Source: Pseudomonas sp. RSB 5.4 (GTDB taxonomy: Bacteria; Pseudomonadota; Gammaproteobacteria; Pseudomonadales; Pseudomonadaceae). Taken from it: a stretch of 64,000 nt of DNA. A program made the translations under genes and the position numbers. Location: positions 4,473,001 to 4,537,000 of the forward strand of contig NZ_CP146986.1 in the NCBI RefSeq assembly GCF_037126175.1. The letters are read 5' to 3'. How positions within the stretch are numbered: the first letter of the stretch is position 1; each line of letters begins with the position of its first letter. Shown piece by piece: positions 34,963 through 44,266 of the stretch. The notes under the pieces were generated by a model, which worked only from the letters and a program-made list of their open reading frames with translations, ran no database searches and was not told the origin of the DNA.

Positions 34963-35925
34963 ATGCGTAAGTCCTTGATGCGTATGACATTACGCCAATT
35001 GCAGATCTTCAACGAAGTGTGTGATTTACGTTCCTACAGCCGCGCCGCCGATGAAATGTCTCTCACACAACCGGCCGTCAGCCTACAGATTCGTCAGCTT
35101 GAAGAGCTGATCGGCCAGCCATTATTCGATTATGTCGGCAAAAAACTCTACATGACCGAGGCTGCCGAGGCCCTGCAGCGTGCCAGCCGGGACATCTTCG
35201 GGCGCCTGGAAAACCTCGATATGCAGCTCTCGGACATGCAGGGCTCGCTGCAGGGCCAGCTGAAACTGGCAGTGGAATCCAGCGCCAAATACTTCGTGCC
35301 GCACTTGTTCGCCGCCTTCAAGCGCCAGCACCCGGAAGTGAACCTGCAACTGACCGTGGTCAACCGCGGCCAGGTGATTCGTCGTCTTTCGGACAACCGT
35401 GACGACCTGGTGATCATGTCGATGGTGCCGCAGGATATGGGCCTGGAATTTCTGCCGTTCCTGAACAATCCGATTGTCGCTGTGGCGCGCCCGGATCATC
35501 CGCTGGCGCACATGGGGCCGCTGCGTTTGCAGGATCTCGAGCCTTACACGTTGCTGATCCGTGAACCCGGATCCGGGACGCGACTGGCCTGCGAGGAATA
35601 CTTCAAAGAGAAACGCGTGCACTTCACCCAGACTCAGGAAGTGGCCTCGGCCGAAGCCCAGCGCGAATGCGTGGTGGCGGGTCTGGGCCTGGCGCTGTTG
35701 ACGCGCCACGCCCTGAACCTGGAGCTGGCAACCGGCGGCCTGGTCGAGCTGCCGGTCGAAGAGTTGCCGCTGTTTCGCAGCTGGTGCCTGGTGCAAGCCA
35801 AGGCCAAACGGCTGTCACCGGTGGCGCACGCCTTCCTGGCGTTTATCCGCAGCGAACGCGTGCAGATCAGCGCGCTGGTTGAGCGCTTCGACGGGAAGCT
35901 GCCGGTGCTGCCTGCCAGTAGTTGA
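34963..35925 (+). CDS. pycR: LysR-type regulator of the pyruvate carboxylase genes
   Basis: 320 aa from 34963; later ATGs at 34978 and 34984 may be the true start. N-terminal winged helix-turn-helix (MTLRQLQIFNEVCDLRSYSR, SLTQPAVSLQIRQLEELIG) and a C-terminal LysR substrate-binding domain (GQLKLAVESSAKYFVPHLFA). It sits divergently next to pycA-pycB, the arrangement I recall for PycR in P. aeruginosa. It most likely controls the carboxylase operon from the shared intergenic region. Its 3' end overlaps a convergent small gene by 59 bases. Confidence 0.87.
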   Translation: MRKSLMRMTLRQLQIFNEVCDLRSYSRAADEMSLTQPAVSLQIRQLEELIGQPLFDYVGKKLYMTEAAEALQRASRDIFGRLENLDMQLSDMQGSLQGQLKLAVESSAKYFVPHLFAAFKRQHPEVNLQLTVVNRGQVIRRLSDNRDDLVIMSMVPQDMGLEFLPFLNNPIVAVARPDHPLAHMGPLRLQDLEPYTLLIREPGSGTRLACEEYFKEKRVHFTQTQEVASAEAQRECVVAGLGLALLTRHALNLELATGGLVELPVEELPLFRSWCLVQAKAKRLSPVAHAFLAFIRSERVQISALVERFDGKLPVLPASS

Positions 35926-36079
35926 GTTCGATGTCCTCGGGAAAATCGTTGATTTCGCTCTGAAGCTGACGGAGTTCGAAGCGATCTTCGATGGCGCGAC
36001 GGAATTCCATGCGGCGCTGGTCTTCCTGTTGACGACGGGTTTTCGCGGCGCTGTTGCGTTCTTCGTAGGGCTGAGCCAT
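35867..36079 (-). CDS. Small conserved Pseudomonas-type protein (PA3496-like)
   Basis: 70 aa, highly charged, with no signal peptide or membrane segment: SAAKTRRQQEDQRRMEFRRA and IEDRFELRQLQSEINDFPED form a likely helical pair. GGGAGA lies before the ATG at 36079. The pattern recalls the small 'PA3496 family putative envelope integrity' proteins, but this is from memory and unverified. It converges with pycR and overlaps its last 59 bases. Confidence 0.6.
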   Translation of the reverse strand: MAQPYEERNSAAKTRRQQEDQRRMEFRRAIEDRFELRQLQSEINDFPEDIELNYWQAAPAASRRSAQPAR

Positions 36080-36185
36080 TTCGAGTCTCCCAAGGCGAGT
36101 ACGGGAGTTTCACGATAGGCGTGGGGGATGACGGTTTGGCTGCGCGGGGATGACAGTGCGATGAAAGTTTGCCGATTGCGTTTCA

Positions 36186-36281
36186 TTGTGGCGAGGGAGC
36201 TTGCTCCCGCTGGACTGCGAAGCAGGCCCGGCCTTTCAGGGCCGCTGCGCGCCCCATCGGGAGCAAGCTCCCTCGCCACAA
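36186..36281. repeat. REPIN, 96 bp, family B variant (GGCGAGGGAGCTTGCTCCCG)
   Basis: 24-bp perfect arms (36186-36209 and 36258-36281) with a long GC-rich centre that can itself fold. It sits between the small gene and the RpiR-type regulator. Confidence 0.88.
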
Positions 36282-36290
36282 AAGCAGGCT

Positions 36291-37157
36291 TCAGTCATCC
36301 AGCGCTTTTGCAGCTTTCGGGGACAGCCGCAAGCTGCGCAGACTGCGCTTCACGCTCTTCAGGTGATTGACCAGGCTCGGCCCGCGCGCCATGGCGACGC
36401 CCATCGCCAGCACGTCGATCACCACCAGATGGGCGATGCGCGAGGTCAGCGGCGTATAAATTTCGGTGTCTTCGTGCACATCGATCGCCAGGTTGACGGT
36501 CGACAGCTCGGCCAGCGGTGTCTGGCTCGGGCACAGGGTGATCAACGATGCGCCGCTCTCGCGAACCAGGTTGGCGGTGATCAGCAGATCCTTGGAGCGC
36601 CCGGACTGGGAAATGCAGATCGCCACATCGGTCGGCTTCAAGGTCACCGCCGACATCGCCTGCATGTGCGGGTCGGAATACGCCGCCGCCGTCAGCAGCA
36701 AACGGAAGAACTTGTGCTGTGCATCCGCCGCCACCGCGCCCGACGCACCAAAGCCGTAGAACTCGACACGCTGCGCCTGAGACATCAGCGTCACCGCGCG
36801 CTGCAATTCCACCGGATCGAGCTTCTCGCGAACCTCCATCAGGGTGTGCAACGTGGTGTCGAAAATTTTCAGACTGTAGTCGGCGACCGAGTCGTCTTCA
36901 TGGATCGCGAACTGACCGAAACTGGCACCGGCGGCCAGGCTTTGCGCCAGTTTGAGCTTGAGATCCTGAAACCCGGAGCAGCCGATGGCCCGGCAGAAAC
37001 GCACGATGGTCGGCTCGCTGATGCCGACGCTGTGAGCCAGGTCGGCCATGGAACTGTGCATCACGGCCGCAGGGTCAAGCAGCACGTGGTCGGCGACCTT
37101 GAGCTCCGACTTGCGTAACAGGTGACGTGACTGGGCGATGTGTTGCAGCAGATTCAA
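36291..37157 (-). CDS. RpiR/MurR-family regulator (HexR-like)
   Basis: 288 aa. An N-terminal RpiR helix-turn-helix (SELKVADHVL, SMADLAHSVGISEPTIVRFC) is followed by FQDLKLKLAQSL and a C-terminal SIS sugar-phosphate domain (VEFYGFGASGAVAADAQHKF, ICISQSGRSKDLL). HexR senses KDPG and represses glucose catabolism genes. This protein is related but differs from the P. aeruginosa HexR sequence I remember, and its place between the pyc genes and uvrD matches PA5438 rather than the zwf locus. No sugar genes are adjacent. A TGTAG-TTATA-CTACA palindrome 40 bases upstream resembles the HexR site and implies autoregulation. Confidence 0.87.
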   Translation of the reverse strand: MNLLQHIAQSRHLLRKSELKVADHVLLDPAAVMHSSMADLAHSVGISEPTIVRFCRAIGCSGFQDLKLKLAQSLAAGASFGQFAIHEDDSVADYSLKIFDTTLHTLMEVREKLDPVELQRAVTLMSQAQRVEFYGFGASGAVAADAQHKFFRLLLTAAAYSDPHMQAMSAVTLKPTDVAICISQSGRSKDLLITANLVRESGASLITLCPSQTPLAELSTVNLAIDVHEDTEIYTPLTSRIAHLVVIDVLAMGVAMARGPSLVNHLKSVKRSLRSLRLSPKAAKALDD

Positions 37158-37196
37158 GGGGCTGGACTCTTCTTATGGGCAAGGATGTAGCACGCT

Positions 37197-37211
37197 TGTA
37201 GTTATACTACA
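37197..37211. promoter_or_regulatory. HexR-like palindromic operator
   Basis: TGTAGTTATACTACA: perfect 5-bp arms around a 5-base AT centre, 40 bases upstream of the RpiR-type start. It closely resembles the published gammaproteobacterial HexR consensus TGTAATwwwATTACA (from memory). Confidence 0.65.
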
Positions 37212-37284
37212 TGAATTGGCTTTTTGCCTGCTCAATGCGTAACTCCATGTCCCCGTATCAGGCGCGATGGACTGCATGTAGCCC

Positions 37285-40158
37285 TTAAAACGAATTTCCC
37301 TGTTCGCGCAAAAGGCCGGCCAGACGGTCGGCCTCCACTGGACGACTGATCAGATACCCCTGCACCTCGTCGCAGCGTTCAGCACGTAAAAACTCCAGCT
37401 GCTCCTGCCGCTCGACACCTTCGGCGACCACTTTCAACGACAGCCCATGGGCCATGGCGATGATCGCCCGAGTGATCGCCGCATCCTCGCTGCCCTGCCC
37501 CAGTCCGCGAATGAATGCCTGATCGATCTTCACGTAATCCACCGGAATCCGCTTGAGATAACTCAGCGACGAATAGCCGGTGCCGAAATCGTCGATTGCC
37601 AGTTTCACCCCCAGATCGCGCAACTGCTGGAAGGTCGCGATGATGTGTTCGACGCTGTCGAGCAACTGGCTCTCGGTGAGTTCCAGTTCGAGGTAGTGCG
37701 GCGCCAGCCCGGTTTCTTCCAGCACCTGGCGCACCAGACTGACCAGCTTGCCCTGACGCAGTTGATGCACCGACAGGTTCACCGATACCCGAATCGGCTC
37801 CAGCCCCTGACGCTGCCATTCGCACGCCTGCCAGCAAGCCTGGCGCAGCACGAATTCGCCGATCGGGCCGATCAGCCCGGTTTCCTCGGCCAGACCGATG
37901 AAGTCCCCCGGCGGCACCCGGCCCATGCTCGGGTGATCCCAGCGCACCAGCGCTTCCGCCGCATTCATACGCCCGGTTTGCAGACACAGCTTCGGCTGGT
38001 AGAACACCTTGAGCTGCTTGTCTTCGATGGCTTTGCGCAACTGGTTCTCCAGTTGCAGACGCTCAAGGGTGCTGGCCTGCAGGCTGTCGGTGTAGAACTG
38101 GAAATTGTTGCCGCCCAGATGCTTGGCGTGTTGCATCGCCATGTTCGATTGACTGACCAGCGCGGAAATCTCCCGGGCGTTGTCCGGCAGCATGCTGATG
38201 CCCATCGAGGCACTGACCACCAGCTCATGCCCTTCGATCGTCAACGGCAGACGCAGCTTGCTCGACAGACGCGTGGCGACCCGCGCCAGGCTCGACAGGT
38301 TGCCGTAGGCATCGAACAGCACGGCAAATTCATCACCGGACAGCCGCGCGATGGTGTCGGCCTCCGGCAACGCATTGACCAGCCGTCGAGCCATTTTCTG
38401 CAATAGCTGATCCGCCACCTCGTGACCGAGGCTGTCGTTGAGCAGCTTGAAGCGATCCAGATTGATGTGCAGCAGCGCCAGACTGCGGCGCCCGCCCTGA
38501 CGCACGCGCTGATGGGCTTCGTGCAGGCGTTCGCGGAACAGCGAGCGATTGGCCAGCCCGGTCAGTTCATCGTAATGCGTCAGGAAGCGCATGCGCTCCT
38601 CGGATTCGCGCCGCGCCGAAAGATCGGCGAAGAAGCCGACGATATGGCTCACATTTCCCCGACTGTCGCGCACCGCGTTGAGTTGCAGCCACTGCGGATA
38701 CAGCTCGCCGTTCTTGCGGGTTTCCACCAGTTCGCCCTGCCAGCTGCCGTGCTGCTCCAGTGCGTGGCGGATCGAGACGTAGTGCCGTCGCGCGTCACGA
38801 CTGCACGGCAGCTCGACGACATTGCGCCCGAGCATGTCGTCGATGTCATAACCGGTGACACGACTGAACGCCTGATTGATCGCGATCAGCGCGTAGTTCG
38901 GATCGAGAATGACGATGCCTTCGCTGGCCGCTTCGAACACCGTGGCCGCCAGTCGCTGTTGTTCTTCAAGACTTTTGCTCGCGCTGATGTCGCGCCGGGT
39001 ACCGACCATGCGGATCACCCGCCCACTGTCACTGCGCTCCACGGCGCGACCGCGGTCCTCGATCCACACCCAATGGCCGTCGCCGTGGCGTACGCGGTAT
39101 TCGATCTGATAGTCCTCGGTGCGCCCTTTCAGGTGTTCGATCAGCGCCTGCTTGAGCGACGGCACGTCCTCGGGGTGCAGACGGGGCTTGAGGTCGCGCA
39201 GGAGCGCCGTGACGTACTCCGGCGCGAGGCCGAACAGTTCCTGGATCTGCGTGTGATGGACTTCGTCGGTTTGCAGGTTCCAGTCCCACAACCCCAGCTC
39301 ACTGGCCTTTAACGCCAAGGCCAGACGGGCTTCGCTTTTGATGAGTGCCTGGCTGGCCACATCCAGTTCACGGCTGCGCAGGGCCACGCGATCTTCCAGT
39401 TCGACCTGAGCCTCGCGCAACTGGCCCTCGGCGCAGCGCCGCTGTTCGATCTCTTTGCCCAGTTCCTGATTGAGCTGTTCGCTGCGGCTCTGTGCCCGCT
39501 GCAAGTGTTCGATGAGGTGTTGGTTCTGAAAGCGCCGCAGCAGGCCGCGATCAATCAGCCGATTGACCTGCCACGCCACCACGCTGAGCGAGCCCAGCAG
39601 GATCAGCCCGAGCCAGCCCCAACCGCGCGCCAGTTCATCGCCGCCCCAGAACAGGTAACCGATCGCCGGCAGCAGGCACGGCAAGGTGAAGGAAAGAAAC
39701 GCCGGCAGACTGACCGCGTAGGCAACACTGGCCGACAATGTCGCAGCACCGATCAGGCCGAAGACCCAGGCCTGCTGCATGAAGTTGTCGGCAGGCACCA
39801 ACGCAATACCGGCCCCGGCGAGCGTCAGGCCGGTCATGGTCGAACCGAGCAGGAACATGCGGAACCAGATCGGCTGAGCCTGACGATCGGGGATTGCCGA
39901 ATCGAAGGCCGCGACCTGAATCACCCGCAGCGCCACCAGCGACAGCAGCCAGACCAGCCAGATGCTGACCACGAAATAGCGCTGCGGGCTCCAGAGCAAA
40001 CCGGCGCAGACCAGACCATTGATCAACATGAAGAGTGTGGGCAGCAATGAGCCCTGATAAAGCAGACGCGTGCGTTCGACCGCCATCTCGGTGGCGTAGT
40101 GTTTGCGGATAACCCGGGGTTCCACAGAGGGGCCCGACAGTTCGGAGCTGAGGGTCAT
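37285..40158 (-). CDS. Membrane PAS-GGDEF-EAL protein (cyclic-di-GMP turnover)
   Basis: 957 aa. Five to six hydrophobic segments occupy residues 35-200, then a coiled coil (about 210-280), two PAS/PAC sensor domains (LALKASELGLWDWNLQTDEV; VFEAASEGIVILDPNYALIA), a GGDEF domain with the signature RLSGDEFAVLF near 604 and an EAL domain. The EAL part keeps EALVRW (about 734), DDFGTGYSSLSYLK and VKIDQAFI, so phosphodiesterase activity is likely. SGDEF is a common active variant, so cyclase activity is possible too. An ATG at 40221 opens the frame, but 40158 (MTLSSELSG) begins the conserved part. Divergent from uvrD. Which activity dominates cannot be told from sequence. Confidence 0.9.
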   Translation of the reverse strand: MTLSSELSGPSVEPRVIRKHYATEMAVERTRLLYQGSLLPTLFMLINGLVCAGLLWSPQRYFVVSIWLVWLLSLVALRVIQVAAFDSAIPDRQAQPIWFRMFLLGSTMTGLTLAGAGIALVPADNFMQQAWVFGLIGAATLSASVAYAVSLPAFLSFTLPCLLPAIGYLFWGGDELARGWGWLGLILLGSLSVVAWQVNRLIDRGLLRRFQNQHLIEHLQRAQSRSEQLNQELGKEIEQRRCAEGQLREAQVELEDRVALRSRELDVASQALIKSEARLALALKASELGLWDWNLQTDEVHHTQIQELFGLAPEYVTALLRDLKPRLHPEDVPSLKQALIEHLKGRTEDYQIEYRVRHGDGHWVWIEDRGRAVERSDSGRVIRMVGTRRDISASKSLEEQQRLAATVFEAASEGIVILDPNYALIAINQAFSRVTGYDIDDMLGRNVVELPCSRDARRHYVSIRHALEQHGSWQGELVETRKNGELYPQWLQLNAVRDSRGNVSHIVGFFADLSARRESEERMRFLTHYDELTGLANRSLFRERLHEAHQRVRQGGRRSLALLHINLDRFKLLNDSLGHEVADQLLQKMARRLVNALPEADTIARLSGDEFAVLFDAYGNLSSLARVATRLSSKLRLPLTIEGHELVVSASMGISMLPDNAREISALVSQSNMAMQHAKHLGGNNFQFYTDSLQASTLERLQLENQLRKAIEDKQLKVFYQPKLCLQTGRMNAAEALVRWDHPSMGRVPPGDFIGLAEETGLIGPIGEFVLRQACWQACEWQRQGLEPIRVSVNLSVHQLRQGKLVSLVRQVLEETGLAPHYLELELTESQLLDSVEHIIATFQQLRDLGVKLAIDDFGTGYSSLSYLKRIPVDYVKIDQAFIRGLGQGSEDAAITRAIIAMAHGLSLKVVAEGVERQEQLEFLRAERCDEVQGYLISRPVEADRLAGLLREQGNSF

Positions 40159-40381
40159 GGGCAACGTTCTTGTTCTTATTAGGACGGGCATGCGCCCGAA
40201 ATGTGCACGGAGCATACACAAGCCGATCCAGTTGCCAAACTGCTCCAGATCATAATTTCAGCGAAACTTTTCGCCCCCGCAGCGCCGACAAAACCCGCAG
40301 AGCGAGGCGGGCCGAAGCCTGTAGCCAGTGACCGACCGGTCGTCATTGGCGGCACTTTCATCGGCTAATGCAAAGCTCGGT

Positions 40382-40410
40382 TTGCCCGGGCCTGCGGCGC
40401 ACCCTAGAAT
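40382..40410 (+). promoter_or_regulatory. Candidate sigma-70 promoter of uvrD
   Basis: TTGCCC (40382-40387), 17-bp spacer, TAGAAT (40405-40410). Transcription would begin near 40417, the A of the uvrD start codon, implying a leaderless mRNA. No Shine-Dalgarno sequence precedes the ATG. Confidence 0.45.
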
Positions 40411-40416
40411 GCCCCG

Positions 40417-42600
40417 ATGCGCGATGATCTCTCCCTTCTGCTGAACTCCCTCAACGATGCCCAACGCCAGGCCGTAGCAGCCCCCGTTGGCCGTCAGTTG
40501 GTCCTGGCCGGTGCCGGCTCCGGTAAAACCCGAGTGCTGGTGCACCGTATCGCCTGGTTGATCCAGGTCGAAAACGCCTCGCCCCACTCCATTCTGTCGG
40601 TGACCTTCACCAACAAGGCCGCTGCCGAGATGCGTCATCGCATCGAGCAGTTGCTGGGTATCAACCCGGCCGGCATGTGGGTCGGCACCTTCCACGGCCT
40701 GGCGCACCGCTTGCTGCGGGCGCACTGGCAGGAAGCGGGCTTGAGCCAGACTTTCCAGATTCTCGACAGCGACGACCAGCAGCGACTGGTCAAGCGGGTG
40801 ATCCGCGAGCTGGGGCTGGACGAACAGCGCTGGCCGGCCCGTCAGGCTCAGTGGTTCATCAACGGGCAGAAAGACGAAGGTCTGCGTCCGCAACACATTC
40901 AGGCCAGCGGCGACTTGTACCTGGCGACCATGCGCGGCATCTATGAGGCCTACGAGGCTGCCTGCCAGCGCGCCGGCGTGATCGACTTCTCCGAGCTGCT
41001 GCTGCGCGCCCTCGACCTGTGGCGCGACCATCCGGGTCTGCTGGCGCACTATCAGAAGCGCTTCCGCCATATCCTCGTCGACGAATTCCAGGACACCAAC
41101 GCCGTGCAGTACGCCTGGTTGCGTCTGCTCGGCAAGGGCGGCGACAGCCTGATGGTGGTCGGCGACGACGACCAGTCGATCTACGGCTGGCGCGGAGCGA
41201 AAATCGAGAACATCCATCAGTACTCCTCAGACTTTCCGGATTCGGTGACCATTCGTCTGGAGCAGAACTACCGCTCCACCGCCGGCATCCTCAAGGCCGC
41301 CAACGCCTTGATCGCGAACAACACCGGGCGTCTCGGCAAAGAGCTGTGGACCGACGGCGGCGACGGCGAAGCGATCAACCTGTACGCCGCGTTCAACGAA
41401 CACGACGAAGCGCGCTACGTTGTCGAAACCATCGAAAGCGCGCTGAAAACCGGCCTGGCCCGCAGCGACATCGCGATTCTCTACCGCTCAAACGCCCAAT
41501 CGCGCGTTTTGGAAGAAGCCTTGCTGCGCGAGCGCATTCCGTACCGCATCTATGGCGGCCAGCGCTTCTTCGAACGCGCGGAAATCAAGAACGCCATGGC
41601 CTACCTGCGCCTGCTCGAAGGCCGTGGCAACGACGCCGCACTGGAGCGGGTGATCAACGTCCCGGCCCGTGGAATTGGCGAGAAAACCGTCGAAGCGATC
41701 CGCGACCATGCACGCCACAGCGATGTGTCGATGTGGGAAGCGATGCGCCAACTGGTCGCCAACAAAGGCCTGACCGGTCGTGCTGCCGGCGCCCTGGGTG
41801 CGTTTATCGAGCTGATCGAGAACCTTGCCGCCAAGTGCATGGAGATGCCGCTGCATCTGATGACCCAGACCGTCATCGAGCAATCGGGGCTGATCGCCTA
41901 TCACGAAGCGGAAAAAGGCGAGAAAGGCCAGGCCCGGGTAGAAAACCTTGAGGAGCTGGTCAGCGCCGCGCGCAACTTCGAGAACACCGAAGAAGACGAA
42001 GAGCTGACGCCGCTGGCGGCGTTCCTCGGCCACGCTTCGCTGGAAGCCGGCGACACTCAGGCCGACGAACACGAAGACAGCATTCAATTGATGACCCTGC
42101 ACAGCGCCAAGGGCCTGGAATTCCCTTACGTGTTCCTGGTGGGCATGGAAGAAGGTCTGTTCCCGCACAAGATGAGCCTGGAAGAACCGGGTCGCCTTGA
42201 AGAAGAACGTCGTCTGGCCTACGTCGGCATCACCCGCGCCATGCAGAACCTGGTGATGACCTATGCTGAAACCCGACGCCTGTACGGCAGCGAAACCTAC
42301 AACAAGGTCTCGCGTTTCGTCCGTGAAGTGCCGAAGGGTCTGATTCAGGAAGTACGCCTGTCGAACAGCGTCAGCCGACCGTTCGGCGGCAACCAGTCGA
42401 TGAGCGGCAGCAACCTGTTCAGCGGCAGCGAGATTCCGGAAACCGGCTTCAGCCTGGGTCAGGCGGTGCGTCACTCGATCTTCGGCGACGGCGTGATCCT
42501 CAACTTCGAAGGCGCCGGCGCGCAGGCGCGGGTGCAGGTGAACTTCAGCGAAGGCAGCAAGTGGCTGATGCTGGGGTACGCCAAGCTGGAAGCCATTTAA
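40417..42600 (+). CDS. uvrD: DNA helicase II (UvrD)
   Basis: 727 aa superfamily 1A 3'-5' helicase of nucleotide excision and mismatch repair. Helicase motifs appear in order: the Q motif LNDAQRQAV, Walker A AGAGSGKTRV, TFTNKAAAEMR, motif II DEFQDTN, motif III VGDDDQSIYGWRGA, LEQNYRSTAGIL (IV), LMTLHSAKGLEFPYVF (V) and EERRLAYVGITRAMQNLVMT (VI). The C-terminal GQAVRHSIFGDGVILNFEG is the UvrD tail that binds partners. The ATG at 40417 is right for the first conserved residues but has no ribosome site. A REPIN follows the stop. Confidence 0.96.
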   Translation: MRDDLSLLLNSLNDAQRQAVAAPVGRQLVLAGAGSGKTRVLVHRIAWLIQVENASPHSILSVTFTNKAAAEMRHRIEQLLGINPAGMWVGTFHGLAHRLLRAHWQEAGLSQTFQILDSDDQQRLVKRVIRELGLDEQRWPARQAQWFINGQKDEGLRPQHIQASGDLYLATMRGIYEAYEAACQRAGVIDFSELLLRALDLWRDHPGLLAHYQKRFRHILVDEFQDTNAVQYAWLRLLGKGGDSLMVVGDDDQSIYGWRGAKIENIHQYSSDFPDSVTIRLEQNYRSTAGILKAANALIANNTGRLGKELWTDGGDGEAINLYAAFNEHDEARYVVETIESALKTGLARSDIAILYRSNAQSRVLEEALLRERIPYRIYGGQRFFERAEIKNAMAYLRLLEGRGNDAALERVINVPARGIGEKTVEAIRDHARHSDVSMWEAMRQLVANKGLTGRAAGALGAFIELIENLAAKCMEMPLHLMTQTVIEQSGLIAYHEAEKGEKGQARVENLEELVSAARNFENTEEDEELTPLAAFLGHASLEAGDTQADEHEDSIQLMTLHSAKGLEFPYVFLVGMEEGLFPHKMSLEEPGRLEEERRLAYVGITRAMQNLVMTYAETRRLYGSETYNKVSRFVREVPKGLIQEVRLSNSVSRPFGGNQSMSGSNLFSGSEIPETGFSLGQAVRHSIFGDGVILNFEGAGAQARVQVNFSEGSKWLMLGYAKLEAI

Positions 42601-42619
42601 CGCCTCGCTCGATTGCTTC

Positions 42620-42709
42620 TGTAGGAGTGAGCCTGCTCGCGATAGCGATTTATCATTCAATATCTTTGTTGTCTGACACGCCCTCATCGCGAGCAGGCTC
42701 ACTCCTACA
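42620..42709. repeat. REPIN, 90 bp, family A copy 3
   Basis: Perfect 24-bp arms (42620-42643 and 42686-42709), identical to those at 1272 and 8258 and with the same total length. It starts 20 bases after uvrD. Confidence 0.92.
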
Positions 42710-42746
42710 AGGCTTTGTATCGGCTGGTTGATCAAAGGACATTTGC

Positions 42747-43187
42747 ATGGGCTCAGGCTTCTTTTCTTCCTGGACATTCTGGGCCCTGCTCTCGGCGACT
42801 TTCGCCGCGCTGACGGCGATCTTCGCCAAGATCGGCATCGAAAACGTCAATTCCGACTTCGCCACCCTGCTGCGCACCATCGTGGTCCTGGTCAGTCTGG
42901 CCTTGATTTTGTACGCGACGGGCCAATATCAGTCATTGGGATCGATTTCCGCCAAGAGCTATCTGTTCCTGCTGTTGTCCGGCCTGGGTACCGGCGCGTC
43001 GTGGCTGTGCTACTTCCGCGCGCTGAAAGTCGGCCCGGCCTCGCTGGTTGCGCCAGTGGACAAACTCAGCGTGGTACTGGTGGCGGTGCTCGGCGTGATC
43101 CTGCTGGGCGAGAAACTTGACCTGCGCCAATGGGGCGGCATCGGCCTGATCACCGCCGGTGTGGTGCTGCTGGCGTTGCGTCGATAA
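42747..43187 (+). CDS. Small EamA/DMT-family membrane transporter
   Basis: 146 aa with five hydrophobic segments, i.e. one EamA repeat instead of the usual two, so it should work as a dimer. Typical sequence: FWALLSATFAALTAIFAKIG at the N-terminus, SWLCYFRALKVGPASLVAPV in the middle, VVLVAVLGVILLGEKLDLRQ at the end. It starts at ATG 42747 after a weak AAAGGA site. Substrate unknown; relatives export amino acids or metabolites. It stands alone, with a REPIN upstream. Confidence 0.88.
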   Translation: MGSGFFSSWTFWALLSATFAALTAIFAKIGIENVNSDFATLLRTIVVLVSLALILYATGQYQSLGSISAKSYLFLLLSGLGTGASWLCYFRALKVGPASLVAPVDKLSVVLVAVLGVILLGEKLDLRQWGGIGLITAGVVLLALRR

Positions 43188-43363
43188 GCAAGTTTCCCGC
43201 TGAACCTATCCCATTTTCCTACAGACAAAAGTACATGGCCTTATTGCTTCGACGGAGCTGAACATAACCTGTCAGGCAAAAGCCCGAAACACTCTCTCGC
43301 TAGCCAGTAACACTTCAGCTGTGCAACATGGCGCGCGTGTCTCCACAAACGGGAATTCCCTTT

Positions 43364-44239
43364 ATGAAACGTTTTCTTAGCATCGCCATGGCGTTGTGCA
43401 TCGGCCTGACGATGAGCCTCGACGCCAACGCCAAGCGCTTTGGTGGTGGCAAAAGCGCCGGCGCTGCGCCGACGCACCAGACCAGCCAGATGGCTCCTTC
43501 TTCCCCAGGCATGGGCGGCGCAGCAGCGACCGCTGGTGCTGCCGGCGCTGCCGGTGCCGCGGCCAAGGCTGGCGGCGCTTCGAAATGGCTCGGCCCTCTG
43601 GCCGGTATCGCCGCCGGTGGCCTGCTCGCTTCCATGTTCATGGGCGGCGGCTTCCAGGGCATGCAGATCTTCGACATCCTGATCATGGCCGTGATCGCGT
43701 TCGTGATCTTCCGCTTCATCGCCGCTCGTCGACGCAAGCAGCAGGAGCACCTAGCTCCGGCCGGCGCGCCGATGCAGCGTGAAGTATTCGAGCAGAAGCC
43801 TGCTGCCATGGGTTCGATCTTCGGTGGTTCGGCCGCGCCGGTTGCCGCTCGTCCGGTGATCAACGCACCGGCCTGGTTCAACGAGCAGAACTTCCTTGCC
43901 GCCGCGCGCAGCCACTTCCAGGCGCTGCAGCAGCACTGGGACGCCAACGAAATGGACAAGATCGCCGAGTTCGTGACCCCGCAGATGCTCGACTTCCTCA
44001 AGCGTGAGCGTGCGGATCTGGGCGACGGCTTCCAGTCGACTTACATCGAAAACCTGCAGGTTCAGCTGGACGGCGTGGACGATCGCGCCGACAAGACCAT
44101 CGCCACCCTGACCTTCAGCGGTGTGTCGAAGACCTCGCGTTTCGACCAGGGCGAAGTGTTCAGCGAAAGCTGGAACATGGAACGTCCACAGGGCGAAAAC
44201 CAGCCTTGGCTGGTGGCCGGTATCCGCCAGAACGGCTGA
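43364..44239 (+). CDS. Tim44-domain membrane protein
   Basis: 291 aa. A signal peptide or anchor (MKRFLSIAMALCIGLTMSLDANA) precedes a Gly/Ala-rich low-complexity stretch, a second hydrophobic segment (FDILIMAVIAFVIFRFIA) and a C-terminal Tim44-like domain (FLAAARSHFQALQQHWDANE ... TYIENLQVQLDGVDD ... FSESWNMERP). Bacterial Tim44-domain proteins are thought to associate with the inner membrane; no precise role is known. The frame opens at 43328, but 43364 starts the signal peptide. A strong intrinsic terminator follows. Confidence 0.88.
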   Translation: MKRFLSIAMALCIGLTMSLDANAKRFGGGKSAGAAPTHQTSQMAPSSPGMGGAAATAGAAGAAGAAAKAGGASKWLGPLAGIAAGGLLASMFMGGGFQGMQIFDILIMAVIAFVIFRFIAARRRKQQEHLAPAGAPMQREVFEQKPAAMGSIFGGSAAPVAARPVINAPAWFNEQNFLAAARSHFQALQQHWDANEMDKIAEFVTPQMLDFLKRERADLGDGFQSTYIENLQVQLDGVDDRADKTIATLTFSGVSKTSRFDQGEVFSESWNMERPQGENQPWLVAGIRQNG

Positions 44240-44266
44240 TCCCCATCGCGTTACGCATGTGGTAAT

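Noticed and set aside
40222..40416. Possible LexA box in front of uvrD.
   Set aside because: No CTGT-N8-ACAG palindrome is present; only isolated CTGT occurs.
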